Below are positions 8,234 through 17,759 of a stretch of 64,000 nt of DNA, one piece after another; position 1 is the first letter of the stretch; every line of letters begins with the position of its first letter. The DNA is from Vibrio sp. 10N.286.49.B1 (GTDB lineage: Bacteria > Pseudomonadota > Gammaproteobacteria > Enterobacterales > Vibrionaceae). Below the pieces are notes generated by a model. That model was given only the letters and a program-made list of their open reading frames with translations. It made no database searches and was not told the DNA's origin. The stretch is taken from the NCBI RefSeq assembly GCF_002873335.1, contig NZ_MCUW01000004.1:112536-176535 (forward strand), read 5' to 3'. The translations under genes and the position numbers were made by a program.

Positions 8234-9337
8234 ATGAAAAACGAATACTTGTTGTTAACACCTGGACCACTTTCTACCTCAGAGACCGTTCGTCAAGCCA
8301 TGCTGAAAGACTGGTGTACATGGGATGATGATTACAATAAAGACATCGTAGAAGTCATTCGAACCACACTAACCGCGCTCGCCACAAGCAGTGCAGGCTA
8401 TACCAGCGTACTTATGCAAGGCAGCGGCACCGCATCCGTCGAGGCGACAATAGGCAGTGCATTAGGAAAAAATGCTAAATTACTCGTTGTCGACAACGGC
8501 GCTTATGGCGCTCGCATGGCACAGATAGCGGAATATTTATCAATTCCTGTCAGTGTCATTGCACCGGGAGAAGTCCACCAGCCAAGCATTGAAACCATTC
8601 AGCAAGCGCTTGTTGACGACTCTTCGATTACTCACGTCGCGATCGTACACTGCGAAACCACCACGGGCATGCTTAACCCCATTGACGCCGTCGTCAGGTT
8701 AGCGAAACAACATGACAAGATCGTCATTCTAGATGCCATGTCGAGCTTTGGTGGCATTCCAATGGATATTGCGCAGCTGGGTGTCGATTTCATGATCAGT
8801 TCGGCAAACAAATGTATCCAAGGCGTCCCAGGGTTTGGTTTTGTTATCGCTAAACAAAGCGAGCTGGAAAAATGCCAAGGGCAAGCGCGTTCTCTTACGC
8901 TAGATCTTTATGACCAATGGCAGTGTATGGAGAATAACCACGGCAAATGGCGCTTTACCTCTCCGACTCATACGGTACGTGCGTTCTACCAAGCCCTGCA
9001 GGAGTTGCACGACGAAGGTGGTATCGCCGCTCGCCATCAACGTTATCAAACGAACCAGAAAACACTCGTTGAAGGAATGCGCTCATTAGGGTTTAGAACG
9101 TTACTTAACGACGACCTTCACTCACCTATCATTACGTCGTTCTACTCACCAGAACACAGCGACTATCAGTTCAAAGAATTCTACAACCGCCTTAAAGCAC
9201 AAGGTTTTGTGATTTATCCGGGCAAGGTGTCCAATGCAAACTGCTTCCGAATCGGCAACATTGGCGATGTATACCCAGACGATATCAAACGACTGATTAC
9301 GGCTGTGAAAACCGCCATCTACTGGGAGCAGGTGTAA
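8234..9337 (+). CDS. phnW: 2-aminoethylphosphonate--pyruvate transaminase
   Basis: A 367-residue class V aminotransferase that converts 2-aminoethylphosphonate and pyruvate to phosphonoacetaldehyde and alanine with PLP. '[14 protein letters not shown]' opens the protein as in characterised PhnW; the PLP-ring aspartate is D167 in '[11 protein letters not shown]' and the Schiff-base lysine is K193 in '[12 protein letters not shown]'. Length equals the family norm. An AAAGG ribosome site precedes ATG 8234. Its stop overlaps the next start (TAATG), so phnW, pbfA and phnX form one translationally coupled operon. Confidence 0.95.
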   Translation: MKNEYLLLTPGPLSTSETVRQAMLKDWCTWDDDYNKDIVEVIRTTLTALATSSAGYTSVLMQGSGTASVEATIGSALGKNAKLLVVDNGAYGARMAQIAEYLSIPVSVIAPGEVHQPSIETIQQALVDDSSITHVAIVHCETTTGMLNPIDAVVRLAKQHDKIVILDAMSSFGGIPMDIAQLGVDFMISSANKCIQGVPGFGFVIAKQSELEKCQGQARSLTLDLYDQWQCMENNHGKWRFTSPTHTVRAFYQALQELHDEGGIAARHQRYQTNQKTLVEGMRSLGFRTLLNDDLHSPIITSFYSPEHSDYQFKEFYNRLKAQGFVIYPGKVSNANCFRIGNIGDVYPDDIKRLITAVKTAIYWEQV

Positions 9338-10710
9338 TGAGCGTTCTATCCTCTCATTTACGCAGCGAAGGCGACGTGAATAACACGCCAGCACGCCACG
9401 AATGGAATAATCAGATTCAAGATGACGCGACACAAGCCTTGCTCAAGCGTGATGCGGATGTGTTTTTGCATCAATCTATGTCCACGCCTTGCTTAGATTC
9501 ACTGGAAGCAGCGGAAGGCATTTACCTCCAAGACACGCGTGGTAAACGTTACATGGATTTTCATGGTAACAACGTGCACCAGCTTGGTTATGGTCACCCC
9601 CATGTTATTAAACGCGTCACAGAACAAATGCAAGCTTTGCCCTTTTCTCCACGTCGCTTTACCAATGATACGGCGGTGAGATGCGCGGAAAAACTCACCG
9701 AGATTTGTGGAGGCGACCTAGATCGCGTGTTATTTGCCCCTGGCGGCACGTCAGTCGTGGGAATGGCGCTCAAACTGGCTCGATATATCACTGGCAGCCA
9801 TAAAGTTGTGTCGCTGTGGGATTCATTCCATGGTGCGTCACTCGATGCCATATCCGTTGGTGGCGAAGCGTGTTTTCGTGAAGGCATGGGACCATTAATG
9901 GCTGGGGTTGAACGTATTCCACCCGCGGTGTCATACCGAGGTGCACTGCCCTCTCAAGACGGAAGCGATGTGCATTACGCCGACTACCTCGAATATGTCA
10001 TCGAAAAGGAAGGCGGCATTGGTGCCTTTATCGCTGAAGGCGTTCGTAATACCGACGTTCAGGTGCCAAGTAAGGCTTATTGGCAACGTATCCGTGAAAT
10101 CTGCGACAAACATAATGTCATGCTCATCATCGATGATATTCCAAATGGCATGGGACGAAGTGGAGAATGGTTCACGTATCAGGCCTTCGATATCGAACCG
10201 GATATTTTGTGTATCGGCAAAGGGTTGGGTGGCGGACTCGTCCCCATCGCCGCCATGGTGACCAAAGAGCAATACAACACGGCTGCTGATATTTCATTAG
10301 GTCACTACACACATGAAAAAAGCCCGATTGGCTGCGCCGCGGCGCTCGCTACGATGGAAGCCATCGAACAAGAGCAATTACTAGAGAAAACACGCGCAGA
10401 CAGTGAGTTTGTTCAAGCCCGCTTAGCGCAAATGAAAGCAACCTATTCGGTGATCGGTGATGTACGAGGAATAGGCTTGTTGTGGGGCGTTGAGTTAGTC
10501 ACTAACCATGTGACCAAACAGCGTGCCTACGACGAGGCAGAATCTGTGTTGTATCAATGCCTCAATCAAGGGCTGAGCTTTAAAGTCTCGCAAGGTAACG
10601 TTATACAGTTGAGCCCACCGCTCATCATCACTCGTGAAGAATTAACAAAAGCACTCGATATTTTCGAACACGCCATCGCAACCGTATGCAAGGATTTCAA
10701 TTATGTCTAA
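9337..10710 (+). CDS. pbfA: (R)-1-hydroxy-2-aminoethylphosphonate ammonia-lyase, PbfA type
   Basis: A 457-residue class III aminotransferase-fold PLP enzyme. '[18 protein letters not shown]' binds the phosphate, '[15 protein letters not shown]' carries the ring aspartate (D266) with a DDIPNG in place of the usual DEV/IQTG, and K295 in '[11 protein letters not shown]' is the Schiff-base lysine. An ordinary transaminase next to phnW would be redundant. PbfA, described from Vibrio, is a lyase of this fold found between phnW and phnX; it turns hydroxylated aminoethylphosphonate into phosphonoacetaldehyde, feeding PhnX. Position, length and altered motif agree; function is by family and context. 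Confidence 0.82.
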   Translation: MSVLSSHLRSEGDVNNTPARHEWNNQIQDDATQALLKRDADVFLHQSMSTPCLDSLEAAEGIYLQDTRGKRYMDFHGNNVHQLGYGHPHVIKRVTEQMQALPFSPRRFTNDTAVRCAEKLTEICGGDLDRVLFAPGGTSVVGMALKLARYITGSHKVVSLWDSFHGASLDAISVGGEACFREGMGPLMAGVERIPPAVSYRGALPSQDGSDVHYADYLEYVIEKEGGIGAFIAEGVRNTDVQVPSKAYWQRIREICDKHNVMLIIDDIPNGMGRSGEWFTYQAFDIEPDILCIGKGLGGGLVPIAAMVTKEQYNTAADISLGHYTHEKSPIGCAAALATMEAIEQEQLLEKTRADSEFVQARLAQMKATYSVIGDVRGIGLLWGVELVTNHVTKQRAYDEAESVLYQCLNQGLSFKVSQGNVIQLSPPLIITREELTKALDIFEHAIATVCKDFNYV

Positions 10711-11551
10711 TCACCCTTTAGCAACACCAAACACCGCCACGCCATCACCGATTCAAGCCATTGTTTTTGACTGGGCGGGCACCATTGTCGATTTCGGTTC
10801 GTTTGCGCCAACCAGTATCTTTGTGGAAGCGTTCAGACAAGGCTTTGATTTTGATATTACGCTTGCTGAAGCTCGTGAGCCGATGGGCATTGGCAAATGG
10901 GACCACATTAAAGCTGTCGGTCTTTTGCCTGATGTCGATGCACGCTGGAACAAGCAATTCGGGCGCTCAATGACGAACAACGATATCGACGCAATCTATG
11001 CAGCGTTTATGCCACTGCAAAAAGCTAAGGTCGCAGACCATGCCGAGCCAATCCTTAATGCGATTGACATCGTCAACGGACTCAAGGAAAAAGGCATCAA
11101 GATCGGCTCTTGTTCTGGTTACCCGAGAGAAGTCATGGATGTGCTTGTCCCCGCAGCCAAAGACTACGGGTATGAACCTGACTATGTGGTGGCGACAGAT
11201 GATCTCCCTCAAGGTGGTCGCCCAGCACCGTTTATGGCGCTCAAAAACATGATCGAGCTTGAGGTCAGTGCCGTCGGTGCTTGTATCAAGGTCGACGATG
11301 CCGCTCCAGGTATCGAAGAGGGGCATAATGCGGGTATGTGGACGGTTGGTTTGTTGCTATCAGGCAATGAAGCGGGCTTGACGTTCGAGGAATATCAAGC
11401 CGCGGATAACGCCACATTAGACGCCGCTCGCGACCGCGCTCGCACGAAACTTGGCCAAGCCTCACCACACTACTTAATCGACACCATTGCCGATCTACCT
11501 AACGTAGTCGCAGACATTGAAAAGCGTCTTACTGCAGGTGAAAGACCGTAA
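10703..11551 (+). CDS. phnX: Phosphonoacetaldehyde hydrolase (phosphonatase)
   Basis: A 282-residue HAD enzyme that cleaves phosphonoacetaldehyde to acetaldehyde and phosphate. The nucleophile is D23 in '[10 protein letters not shown]', typical of phosphonatase, and the Schiff-base lysine is K65 in '[11 protein letters not shown]' of the cap. '[15 protein letters not shown]' and '[19 protein letters not shown]'-like motifs (here '[19 protein letters not shown]') are HAD motifs II-IV. It overlaps pbfA by eight bases. With PhnW it completes degradation of 2-aminoethylphosphonate to central metabolites. Confidence 0.95.
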   Translation: MSNHPLATPNTATPSPIQAIVFDWAGTIVDFGSFAPTSIFVEAFRQGFDFDITLAEAREPMGIGKWDHIKAVGLLPDVDARWNKQFGRSMTNNDIDAIYAAFMPLQKAKVADHAEPILNAIDIVNGLKEKGIKIGSCSGYPREVMDVLVPAAKDYGYEPDYVVATDDLPQGGRPAPFMALKNMIELEVSAVGACIKVDDAAPGIEEGHNAGMWTVGLLLSGNEAGLTFEEYQAADNATLDAARDRARTKLGQASPHYLIDTIADLPNVVADIEKRLTAGERP

Positions 11552-12135
11552 TTAATGATCACGCTGTATCAACATAGTGATTAATAGGGGCAATCCTATA
11601 GGCGCTTTAGGGATAAAGGTCTATAAAACTATCCGTTCCTGATGATTTAGGATTTTGAGAGTATCGGTAGCCAATACGATCAGTAACCGAATATATTGGC
11701 GTCACCTATTTACTAAAAGCTAGCAAGCTTACCCTTGCTAGCTTTTTTGTTTAATTAACGCTTTAATTCCAATATTTATCTCCACATCACCAACTGTTCT
11801 TCAAAAGTTAAATTACATACTAACAAATAAAGTCTGTATTGGAGCATAAAGACATCGTTCGATTTAATTCCAAAATACGTCTCAGCATTAAATTGATTTA
11901 TAAATACCCGAAGATACAACCCTGCCATAACAAAAACAAATACATCAAAATCAAAACAAAAACCGAATGAATGATAAGTCATATATATAAGTAGTATTTG
12001 GTGATTAACTCGATATAACATGAAAAATAATTTCAACATATATTTATAAAACTAATGGGTATCTATACAATACCTTGGCTCGCTATCACCAACAGCACGA
12101 GCACATAACATCAATAATAATTCTAAGGATAGATA
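11552..12135. other. 584-bp intergenic region after phnX
   Basis: No convincing gene. The first 200 bp may be the phnX 3' untranslated region or a small RNA, ending at the hairpin 11715-11749. The rest is very AT-rich; a leftward 87-codon frame at 11776-12039 has an implausible composition (mostly Phe, Tyr, Val, Leu) and no ribosome site. The last 15 bp provide the AAGGATAG ribosome site of the lipoprotein gene. Confidence 0.6.
11715..11749 (+). terminator. Rho-independent terminator of the phn operon region
   Basis: AAAAGCTAGCAAG (11715-11727) pairs perfectly with CTTGCTAGCTTTT (11734-11746) around CTTACC, followed by a run of T. A strong 13-bp stem. Confidence 0.88.
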
Positions 12136-13416
12136 ATGCAACAACGTATCAAGACGCTGGCCTGCCTTGCATTGGCAACCAGTCTATTCGGCTGTGCGTC
12201 CACTTCGTCAGATGAACCACAACACACTGCAACAACCAACATTCAGCTGGAGCTGTTTGATAAGCTCAAAGCACAACTAAACACAGCCTCCGCTCAATAC
12301 AAAGATGAGGAACTGGAGTGGTTTGCGGCCAGAGCTTATGCCTCAATGGGTAAATCGTTAAATACCGCTCAGGAAGCATATTCAGAATTTGAACATGACC
12401 CAAAGCAAATCAATGATTCCGATCTTTTTTCTAGCCAAACGTACGGGCAAGAAATGACAGAATCATTAGACGCTTTTGAAACGGCGCACCGTAATGCATT
12501 AGAAACAAAACAACGTGTATTATCAGTGATGGCCATTTCATTTGAGAACCGACAATATTTGAAAACAGCCAAAGCCGATACACTTTTCCCATCCGAGTTC
12601 AAACGCGTCGAGCAGCAACTCAAAAAAACCGTCGATTACGTGGCTAATAACGTAGAAATAGATAATGAAAGGTTAGTTTCTCTAGAAAAAAATCAGCATC
12701 AACTCGAAGCTAAATCTGTCACCAAACGTTATTTGGGCGAGTCTCTTCAGCAATTCAGCAATCAAAAAAAACAACGTTATTTTATTGATGCGCCTTTAGT
12801 CATGGCTCGCTCTGAAGCAGCTCTGAATAAAGCCGAAGCCTTTATTCAATCTTCTCCGCGTAATCACGAAGAAATACAAATTCGTTCTGATGCCGTTACA
12901 TTTGCTCTGCAACGTGCTGACAAAATTGCTCAACAGGTAAGAGACCTGAAAGCATTGCCAGAAAAGCAGTACGAACGCTATATTTTGAATCTAGAAGATG
13001 TACTACGAAATATTGCCGTTGCCTCATCAGCTGGAGATTATAGAAACCAAACGCTCATCGATCATGCCAAACAAATAGAACATTCAATGATGAGCAACCA
13101 GCAAAGCGATCAAGAGAAGTGGCAAGCGCTCACCGTTGAGCTCAGTCAAGTAAAACAAGACTGGCAGCAAGACATTGAAACGTTTACTGCCCAATCCAAC
13201 GCCTTATCTGCAGAGAAACAGACACTAGAAAACCAAATCATTGAACTACAAACACAGCGCTCTGCTACGATGAGTAACAATGATGTATTAGAAAAGCCAC
13301 AAACTGAATCGGTCGTTGTGCCAGGAGATCCCGCTGATATCTCCCCTCAAGATACAGAGGTTACTGAGCCTATTGCGCCCAAGGCGATGAATAACGAGGC
13401 TCAAGCCAATACATAA
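12136..13416 (+). CDS. Large coiled-coil lipoprotein of unknown function
   Basis: A 426-residue protein with a lipoprotein signal: hydrophobic 'LACLALATSLFGC', lipobox LFGC, Cys20. The +2 residue is Ala, suggesting outer-membrane sorting. The mature part is almost all charged helix ('QTLENQIIELQTQRS', 'KQDWQQDIETFTAQSNALSA'), compatible with a long periplasmic coiled coil, and the last 45 residues are acidic and proline-containing. There is no OmpA-like or peptidoglycan-binding domain. I do not recognise the family. Good AAGGATAG ribosome site; single-gene unit with its own terminator. Confidence 0.85.
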   Translation: MQQRIKTLACLALATSLFGCASTSSDEPQHTATTNIQLELFDKLKAQLNTASAQYKDEELEWFAARAYASMGKSLNTAQEAYSEFEHDPKQINDSDLFSSQTYGQEMTESLDAFETAHRNALETKQRVLSVMAISFENRQYLKTAKADTLFPSEFKRVEQQLKKTVDYVANNVEIDNERLVSLEKNQHQLEAKSVTKRYLGESLQQFSNQKKQRYFIDAPLVMARSEAALNKAEAFIQSSPRNHEEIQIRSDAVTFALQRADKIAQQVRDLKALPEKQYERYILNLEDVLRNIAVASSAGDYRNQTLIDHAKQIEHSMMSNQQSDQEKWQALTVELSQVKQDWQQDIETFTAQSNALSAEKQTLENQIIELQTQRSATMSNNDVLEKPQTESVVVPGDPADISPQDTEVTEPIAPKAMNNEAQANT

Positions 13417-13435
13417 TCACAAACAGTAATAATAC

Positions 13436-13464
13436 AATAGCCAGAAGCTACGCTCTGGCTATTT
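13436..13464 (+). terminator. Terminator of the coiled-coil lipoprotein gene
   Basis: AATAGCCAGA (13436-13445) pairs with TCTGGCTATT (13454-13463) around an 8-base loop, 20 bp after the stop codon. A short T run follows. Confidence 0.75.
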
Positions 13465-13548
13465 AATCTCATTGTACGCACGACAAGCAAACACCCACGG
13501 CCTGAAACCTACAAACGACTCTAAGATTGAGCATGGCGACCTAATCAA

Positions 13549-13944
13549 TCATACCGCTACACAATGTGATGCAATGGCTTGATTCTCAGTACGTCGATTC
13601 CAAGATTTTTCGTGGAAAAAGTAAGCAAGCGTATTAATGGCAGGCTCTAACAAGGCAACGGCTCCCCCCGCTAACATATCCCCAGTTAATGCATAGACGA
13701 CAAGGAAATCAACACTGTAATGGACTGCGGCAAACGACGCCGTTTTGACTCGGGCATTTTTGCTTAACTGTTGTAAGAACCGATATTTACCCCATGCTTT
13801 TTCATGGAAGTAAAACGCGACGGTATTTACAGCGGGTTCTAGCATTGCAATCATGCTACTTAGAATGAATTCACCCGTAAAAATATACGCAACGCTAAAC
13901 GCTATTGTGAAGTGTATCGATGCAAATCGTAGTGTTTTTGTCAT
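13549..13944 (-). CDS. Membrane protein with two DUF2061 repeats
   Basis: A 131-residue protein made of two copies of a DUF2061 unit. Copy 1 runs from 'KTLRFASIHFTIAFSVAYIF' to 'MLEPAVNTVAFYFHEKAWGK'; copy 2 runs from 'KTASFAAVHYSVDFLVVYAL' to 'LLEPAINTLAYFFHEKSWNR'. Each copy supplies two short membrane helices and ends in the family hallmark N-T-x-A-Y/F-Y/F-F-H-E-K-x-W. Function is unknown; the domain is common in marine gammaproteobacteria. The gene stands alone on the minus strand. Confidence 0.85.
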   Translation of the reverse strand: MTKTLRFASIHFTIAFSVAYIFTGEFILSSMIAMLEPAVNTVAFYFHEKAWGKYRFLQQLSKNARVKTASFAAVHYSVDFLVVYALTGDMLAGGAVALLEPAINTLAYFFHEKSWNRRTENQAIASHCVAV

Positions 13945-14105
13945 GGGTGAATGCCTGTTAGTTGGAATACAACAACTATATCCAAAACAGATAATAATTA
14001 AAAATCAATTGATTTTATTGGTTTGATAGGCAAAAACTATTAAAAAATTACTGATCTTTCCTATGACCCATCGAATCCAATGGACTAATAACGACCTCAT
14101 AATGA

Positions 14106-14136
14106 AAAACACGCCAAGTAAACTTAGGCGTGTTTT
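14106..14136 (-). terminator. Terminator of the TRAP/sugar-acid operon
   Basis: AAAACACGCC (14106-14115) pairs with GGCGTGTTTT (14127-14136); an inner AAGT/ACTT extends the stem. It lies 45 bp after the mutarotase stop in the leftward direction and has T runs on both sides, so it could also act in the opposite direction. Confidence 0.85.
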
Positions 14137-14180
14137 GATTAGGTGTGCTTAATTAACTCATGACACAGTGGACGCTCAAA

Positions 14181-14597
14181 CTAAAATACAGCCCCAACGG
14201 TCAGTAAAATGTTCGCAAATCGTCTCTGCTCACCGGTTGCAATCACCAACAATGTATCGTCCGATTTTACTGCAGAGTAGAAATCTGAACGTTCTAAAAA
14301 AGACATTGGTGTGTCGGCAGGCAGATAGGATTGATATTGTTCCACAATCGTATTATCGAAGTCAGACGGCCATGCCATCATTTCTGCACTTTCGATGTTC
14401 AACATGTCAACGACACCCGCTAAAACATCAGTACTTGGAAGCATTCCTGGCGCGAAGTTTAAATAGACAACATTCGCCTTTGGTGATGCATTGGTCACAA
14501 ATGAATAGTTTGAATCTGCGATCAACACTTTAGTTTTGTGGCCGCACTTGGCTAAATGACACAAAAGCTCAGGGTGAATAATTTTTGTTTTAAGCAT
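14181..14597 (-). CDS. RbsD/FucU-family sugar mutarotase
   Basis: A 138-residue protein beginning 'MLKTKIIHPELLCHLAKCGH', the start signature of RbsD/FucU; the His of 'CGHKTKVLIADSNY' is the family catalytic histidine. These small decameric proteins interconvert sugar anomers. ATG 14597 follows AGGAGTAGCT and is preferred over an upstream in-frame ATG that would overlap the SDR gene and add unrelated residues. It is the last gene of the leftward operon dctQ-dctM-dctP-SDR-mutarotase. Presence of a mutarotase suggests that the imported compound or its product cyclises. Confidence 0.85.
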   Translation of the reverse strand: MLKTKIIHPELLCHLAKCGHKTKVLIADSNYSFVTNASPKANVVYLNFAPGMLPSTDVLAGVVDMLNIESAEMMAWPSDFDNTIVEQYQSYLPADTPMSFLERSDFYSAVKSDDTLLVIATGEQRRFANILLTVGAVF

Positions 14598-14643
14598 AGC
14601 TACTCCTAAAAGTGGTACTGACGAATCAGTACCACTAACAACG

Positions 14644-15408
14644 TTACATGCGGTAAACGCCGCCATTTACGTCAATCGTAGCGCCCGAGATAAAGCCATC
14701 ATACTCAGAAGCCAAGAACGTAATCGTACGAGCAACATCTTCTGAAGTTCCAGCTCGGCCCAGTGGGATGCCTTTGACGGTATCATCAGCCGATGCCTTC
14801 GTTGTATGTTGGTTGTGGAAACGAGTGCCAAGGATCAAACCTGGCGCTACCGCATTCACTCGGATGCCAAATTCACCAAGCTCTGCCGCTAAAGAGCGAG
14901 TCCATGTCAGCACTGCCCCCTTTGTCATAGAATAAGTTAATGAACCAGAGTGTCCGCCCGAACGACCTGCAAGTGAAGCAAGGTTAACGATACTCGCGCC
15001 TTCTTCCGCACTCTTCAGGTGAGGCAATGCTGCTTGAGTCACGTTAAGCATTGTCGTCATGTTGACGTCAATGACCGTTTGCCAATAATCTTGCTCGATT
15101 TCGCCTAGCCATTTTCTTGCAATGATTCCACCAACGTTATTAACTAGGATGTCAATTCCACCCAAGAACTCAACAGCTTGGTTAATACACTGTTCCGTTT
15201 CCGTGCGATCCGTTAAGTTTGCAAAACCGAATGCGGCACGTTGGCCTAAAGATTCCGCCAGCGCAACCAGTTTTTCTGGTCCTTCCGTGCCACTAAAGTA
15301 ATGAATGAATACGTCACAACCCGATTCAATAAGTGTTTTTGCTGTGTAATATCCAATACCTTGCTCAGCACCTGTGATAAACACTTTTTTGTTTGTTAAT
15401 TTTCCCAT
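14644..15408 (-). CDS. Short-chain dehydrogenase/reductase, possibly a keto-sugar-acid reductase
   Basis: A 254-residue classical SDR. The NAD(P) site is 'GAEQGIGYYTA' near 13-23, NNVGG lies near 91, and the catalytic Ser-Tyr-Lys are in 'IVNLASLAGRSGGHSGSLTYSMTKG' region (Tyr-x-x-x-Lys as YSMTK). The C terminus 'SEYDGFISGATIDVNGGVY' is typical. Such enzymes are annotated as oxoacyl reductases by default, but its operon with a GntR-controlled TRAP transporter and near gluconokinase suggests a gluconate 5-dehydrogenase or related hexonate oxidoreductase role. That role is inference. Confidence 0.88.
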   Translation of the reverse strand: MGKLTNKKVFITGAEQGIGYYTAKTLIESGCDVFIHYFSGTEGPEKLVALAESLGQRAAFGFANLTDRTETEQCINQAVEFLGGIDILVNNVGGIIARKWLGEIEQDYWQTVIDVNMTTMLNVTQAALPHLKSAEEGASIVNLASLAGRSGGHSGSLTYSMTKGAVLTWTRSLAAELGEFGIRVNAVAPGLILGTRFHNQHTTKASADDTVKGIPLGRAGTSEDVARTITFLASEYDGFISGATIDVNGGVYRM

Positions 15409-15419
15409 TTCTTAAATCC

Positions 15420-16382
15420 TTAGTAATTTTGTAGATCGTTAAGCAGCGACGCTAGCTTTGGGTTGTCTTTGATAAATTTTTCGTACACAGGTTGAACTTG
15501 TTCTTTAAATGAGTTGACGTCAGCAGGAACGATTTCGCCACCATTTTTCTCAATTTCGACGGTTGCTTGATCGACGTAGGCATCCCAGTATTTATCATGA
15601 ACATCCAGAACCTCTGTTGAGATTTCAAGGATCGTCGCACGATCTTCTTCAGACAATCGCCCCCAAACTTCAGTCGATACCGCTAAGATATCTGGGATCA
15701 TCGTGTGGTGGTCAAGAGCAAAGTACTTAGCAACCTCATAGTGGCGGTTAGCAAAATACGTCGGGATATTATTTTCTGCGCCGTCAACAACACCTTGTTG
15801 TAGAGCTGAATACACCTCAGTAGAAGAAATCGGAACAGCACTCGCTCCCAAGCTACTCATCGTATCGATATCAATTGGAGAGTTTTGAACTCGAACCTTT
15901 AAGCTTTTCAAGTCACTCGCTTTTTCAATCTTATGGTTAGAATAAAAGCCACGTGAACCACTCGATAAATACGCGAGTCCGATAAAGCCATCTTTCTCTG
16001 ATGACTCAAGAATACCTTGACCTACTGGCCCACGAAGTACTCGCTTCGAGTCATCTTCATCTTTGTATAAATAAGGCAATGAAAGTACTGAGTACTGTTC
16101 AGAGAAAGAAGCGGTAAGCCCTCCGCCCACTTTCGTAAAGGCTAGCGTGCCATTTTGAAGCATTTGTAGCGTTGACTCTTCACGGCCTAAAGTTGCATTA
16201 GGGTAAACTTTTACGCGCAATTTCGTTCTATCAGTGACTTCTTCAGCAAACCAGCTCAACGACTGATGTACCGGATGGTCTAGAGGCATGGCGTGTGCGA
16301 GTTTCATGTTACGCGCCGAGGCGTTAAACGCTAATGTTGAAGAAATTAAAGTAACGGCTACTGCTAAAATTGTCTTTTTCAT
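15420..16382 (-). CDS. TRAP transporter substrate-binding protein (DctP family)
   Basis: A 320-residue periplasmic protein with a signal peptide cleaved near 'FNASA-RNMKL'. 'LAHAMPLDHPVHQSLSWFAE' and 'VYPNATLGREESTLQMLQNG' are DctP hallmarks, and the arginine of 'LKSLKVRVQNSPIDIDTMSS' region is the residue that pairs with the ligand carboxylate. The ligand is therefore expected to be a sugar acid. The gene sits behind dctM with a 15-bp gap and before the SDR. Confidence 0.92.
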   Translation of the reverse strand: MKKTILAVAVTLISSTLAFNASARNMKLAHAMPLDHPVHQSLSWFAEEVTDRTKLRVKVYPNATLGREESTLQMLQNGTLAFTKVGGGLTASFSEQYSVLSLPYLYKDEDDSKRVLRGPVGQGILESSEKDGFIGLAYLSSGSRGFYSNHKIEKASDLKSLKVRVQNSPIDIDTMSSLGASAVPISSTEVYSALQQGVVDGAENNIPTYFANRHYEVAKYFALDHHTMIPDILAVSTEVWGRLSEEDRATILEISTEVLDVHDKYWDAYVDQATVEIEKNGGEIVPADVNSFKEQVQPVYEKFIKDNPKLASLLNDLQNY

Positions 16383-16397
16383 AATTAATATCCCAGT

Positions 16398-17756
16398 TTA
16401 TCCATTATAACCAGCTAGTCTCGGTAACCACATCGAGAGACTAGGGAAAGCAACGACGACCGTAAGTCCTAAAAGAATCAACGCATATAGCGGGATTAAC
16501 CTAGGAACAACTTCGCCCAATTTACTACCTGAAACACTACAACCAACAAATAACGCGGTTCCTACTGGTGGTGTACATATTCCGATAGAGAAATTAAATA
16601 CCATCATTACGCCAAAGTGGATTGGGTCCATTCCAATAAATGTCGCGATTGGAAGCATAATTGGTGTAAATATTAATATTGCAGGAGACATATCCATGAA
16701 TGTTCCAACAATTAAAAATATAATGTTAATTAAAATAAGTATCGCAATCGGGTTATCCGAAAAATTAAGTACAAAGTTTGCAATAAACGTTGGTATATCA
16801 GAGTAAGCCATCGCCCAAGACATTGCACTTGAGGTCGCTATCATGAACAACACGATAGCAGTAATGATGACGCTGTTAACAACAATATTCGATAAATCTT
16901 TTACTTTAATTTCACGATAAGCAAAGCCAAGAATAAGACTATAAACTACCGCAATTGCAGAGGCTTCTGTCGCGGTAAAAATACCACCAACAATGCCACC
17001 CATGATAATAACAAGCATTAATAAGCTAGGTACAGCGTCAAAAATCGTTTTCAGTACGGGTTGTTCTAGTTTAATCGTTTCCGCTGGAACACCAAAGCGC
17101 TTGCCAAAGAAGTACACACCAAGCATGACACATAAACCCATGATAATGCCAGGGATGTAACCTGCTAGAAACAAATACTGAACTGAACTTGTGCTAACCA
17201 AAGCGTATAAAATAAGAACATTAGAAGGCGGTATCAGTAGTCCCGACGGACATGATGCTATATTAACCGCACTCGAAAACGCCTTAGGGTATTTCTTTTC
17301 ATCTTGCATTGGTCCCATCAAGCCACCCACTGCAGCAGCAGAGGCTGTCGCCGAACCGGACAAAGAACCAAACATCATATTTGCAATAACGTTTACGTGA
17401 CAAAGAGAACCTGGAAGTTTTCCACCTATCAACATTGCGAAATTAATCAGTCGCTTAGCAATGCCTCCAGAGTTCATCAAATTACCGGCAAAAATAAAGA
17501 ACGGTAGCGCAAGCAAGCCAAAGTTATCTAATCCGCCAAGCAATTGCTGACTTGTTAATATTGCCGCTTTATCAATAGAAAAATGAAGAAAAATAGTTAA
17601 TAGTGACGATAACCCAATAGAGAACGCAATAGGAACGCCTAACACTAAGAATACAAACAAGGTTCCGAATAAGACCACAACAGGTAACATGTCGTAAACT
17701 AGATCTGGCATGTTCATCAAATAATTTTCTGTAAATAACATATCCATTAAAGTCAT
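16398..17756 (-). CDS. TRAP transporter large permease (DctM family)
   Basis: A 452-residue protein with twelve or more membrane segments; 'GVPIAFSIGLSSLL', 'GLLALPFFIFAGNLMNSGGI' and 'NIASCPSGLLIPPSN' are conserved DctM blocks, the last lining the ion/substrate path. It couples uptake to a sodium gradient. The start lies four bases beyond the dctQ stop codon, so translation is probably coupled. Confidence 0.93.
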   Translation of the reverse strand: MTLMDMLFTENYLMNMPDLVYDMLPVVVLFGTLFVFLVLGVPIAFSIGLSSLLTIFLHFSIDKAAILTSQQLLGGLDNFGLLALPFFIFAGNLMNSGGIAKRLINFAMLIGGKLPGSLCHVNVIANMMFGSLSGSATASAAAVGGLMGPMQDEKKYPKAFSSAVNIASCPSGLLIPPSNVLILYALVSTSSVQYLFLAGYIPGIIMGLCVMLGVYFFGKRFGVPAETIKLEQPVLKTIFDAVPSLLMLVIIMGGIVGGIFTATEASAIAVVYSLILGFAYREIKVKDLSNIVVNSVIITAIVLFMIATSSAMSWAMAYSDIPTFIANFVLNFSDNPIAILILINIIFLIVGTFMDMSPAILIFTPIMLPIATFIGMDPIHFGVMMVFNFSIGICTPPVGTALFVGCSVSGSKLGEVVPRLIPLYALILLGLTVVVAFPSLSMWLPRLAGYNG

Positions 17757-17759
17757 GGC

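Noticed and set aside
11776..12039. Leftward 87-codon open frame after the phn operon
   Set aside because: Composition is dominated by Phe, Tyr, Leu and Val from AT-rich DNA, there is no ribosome site and no recognisable motif.
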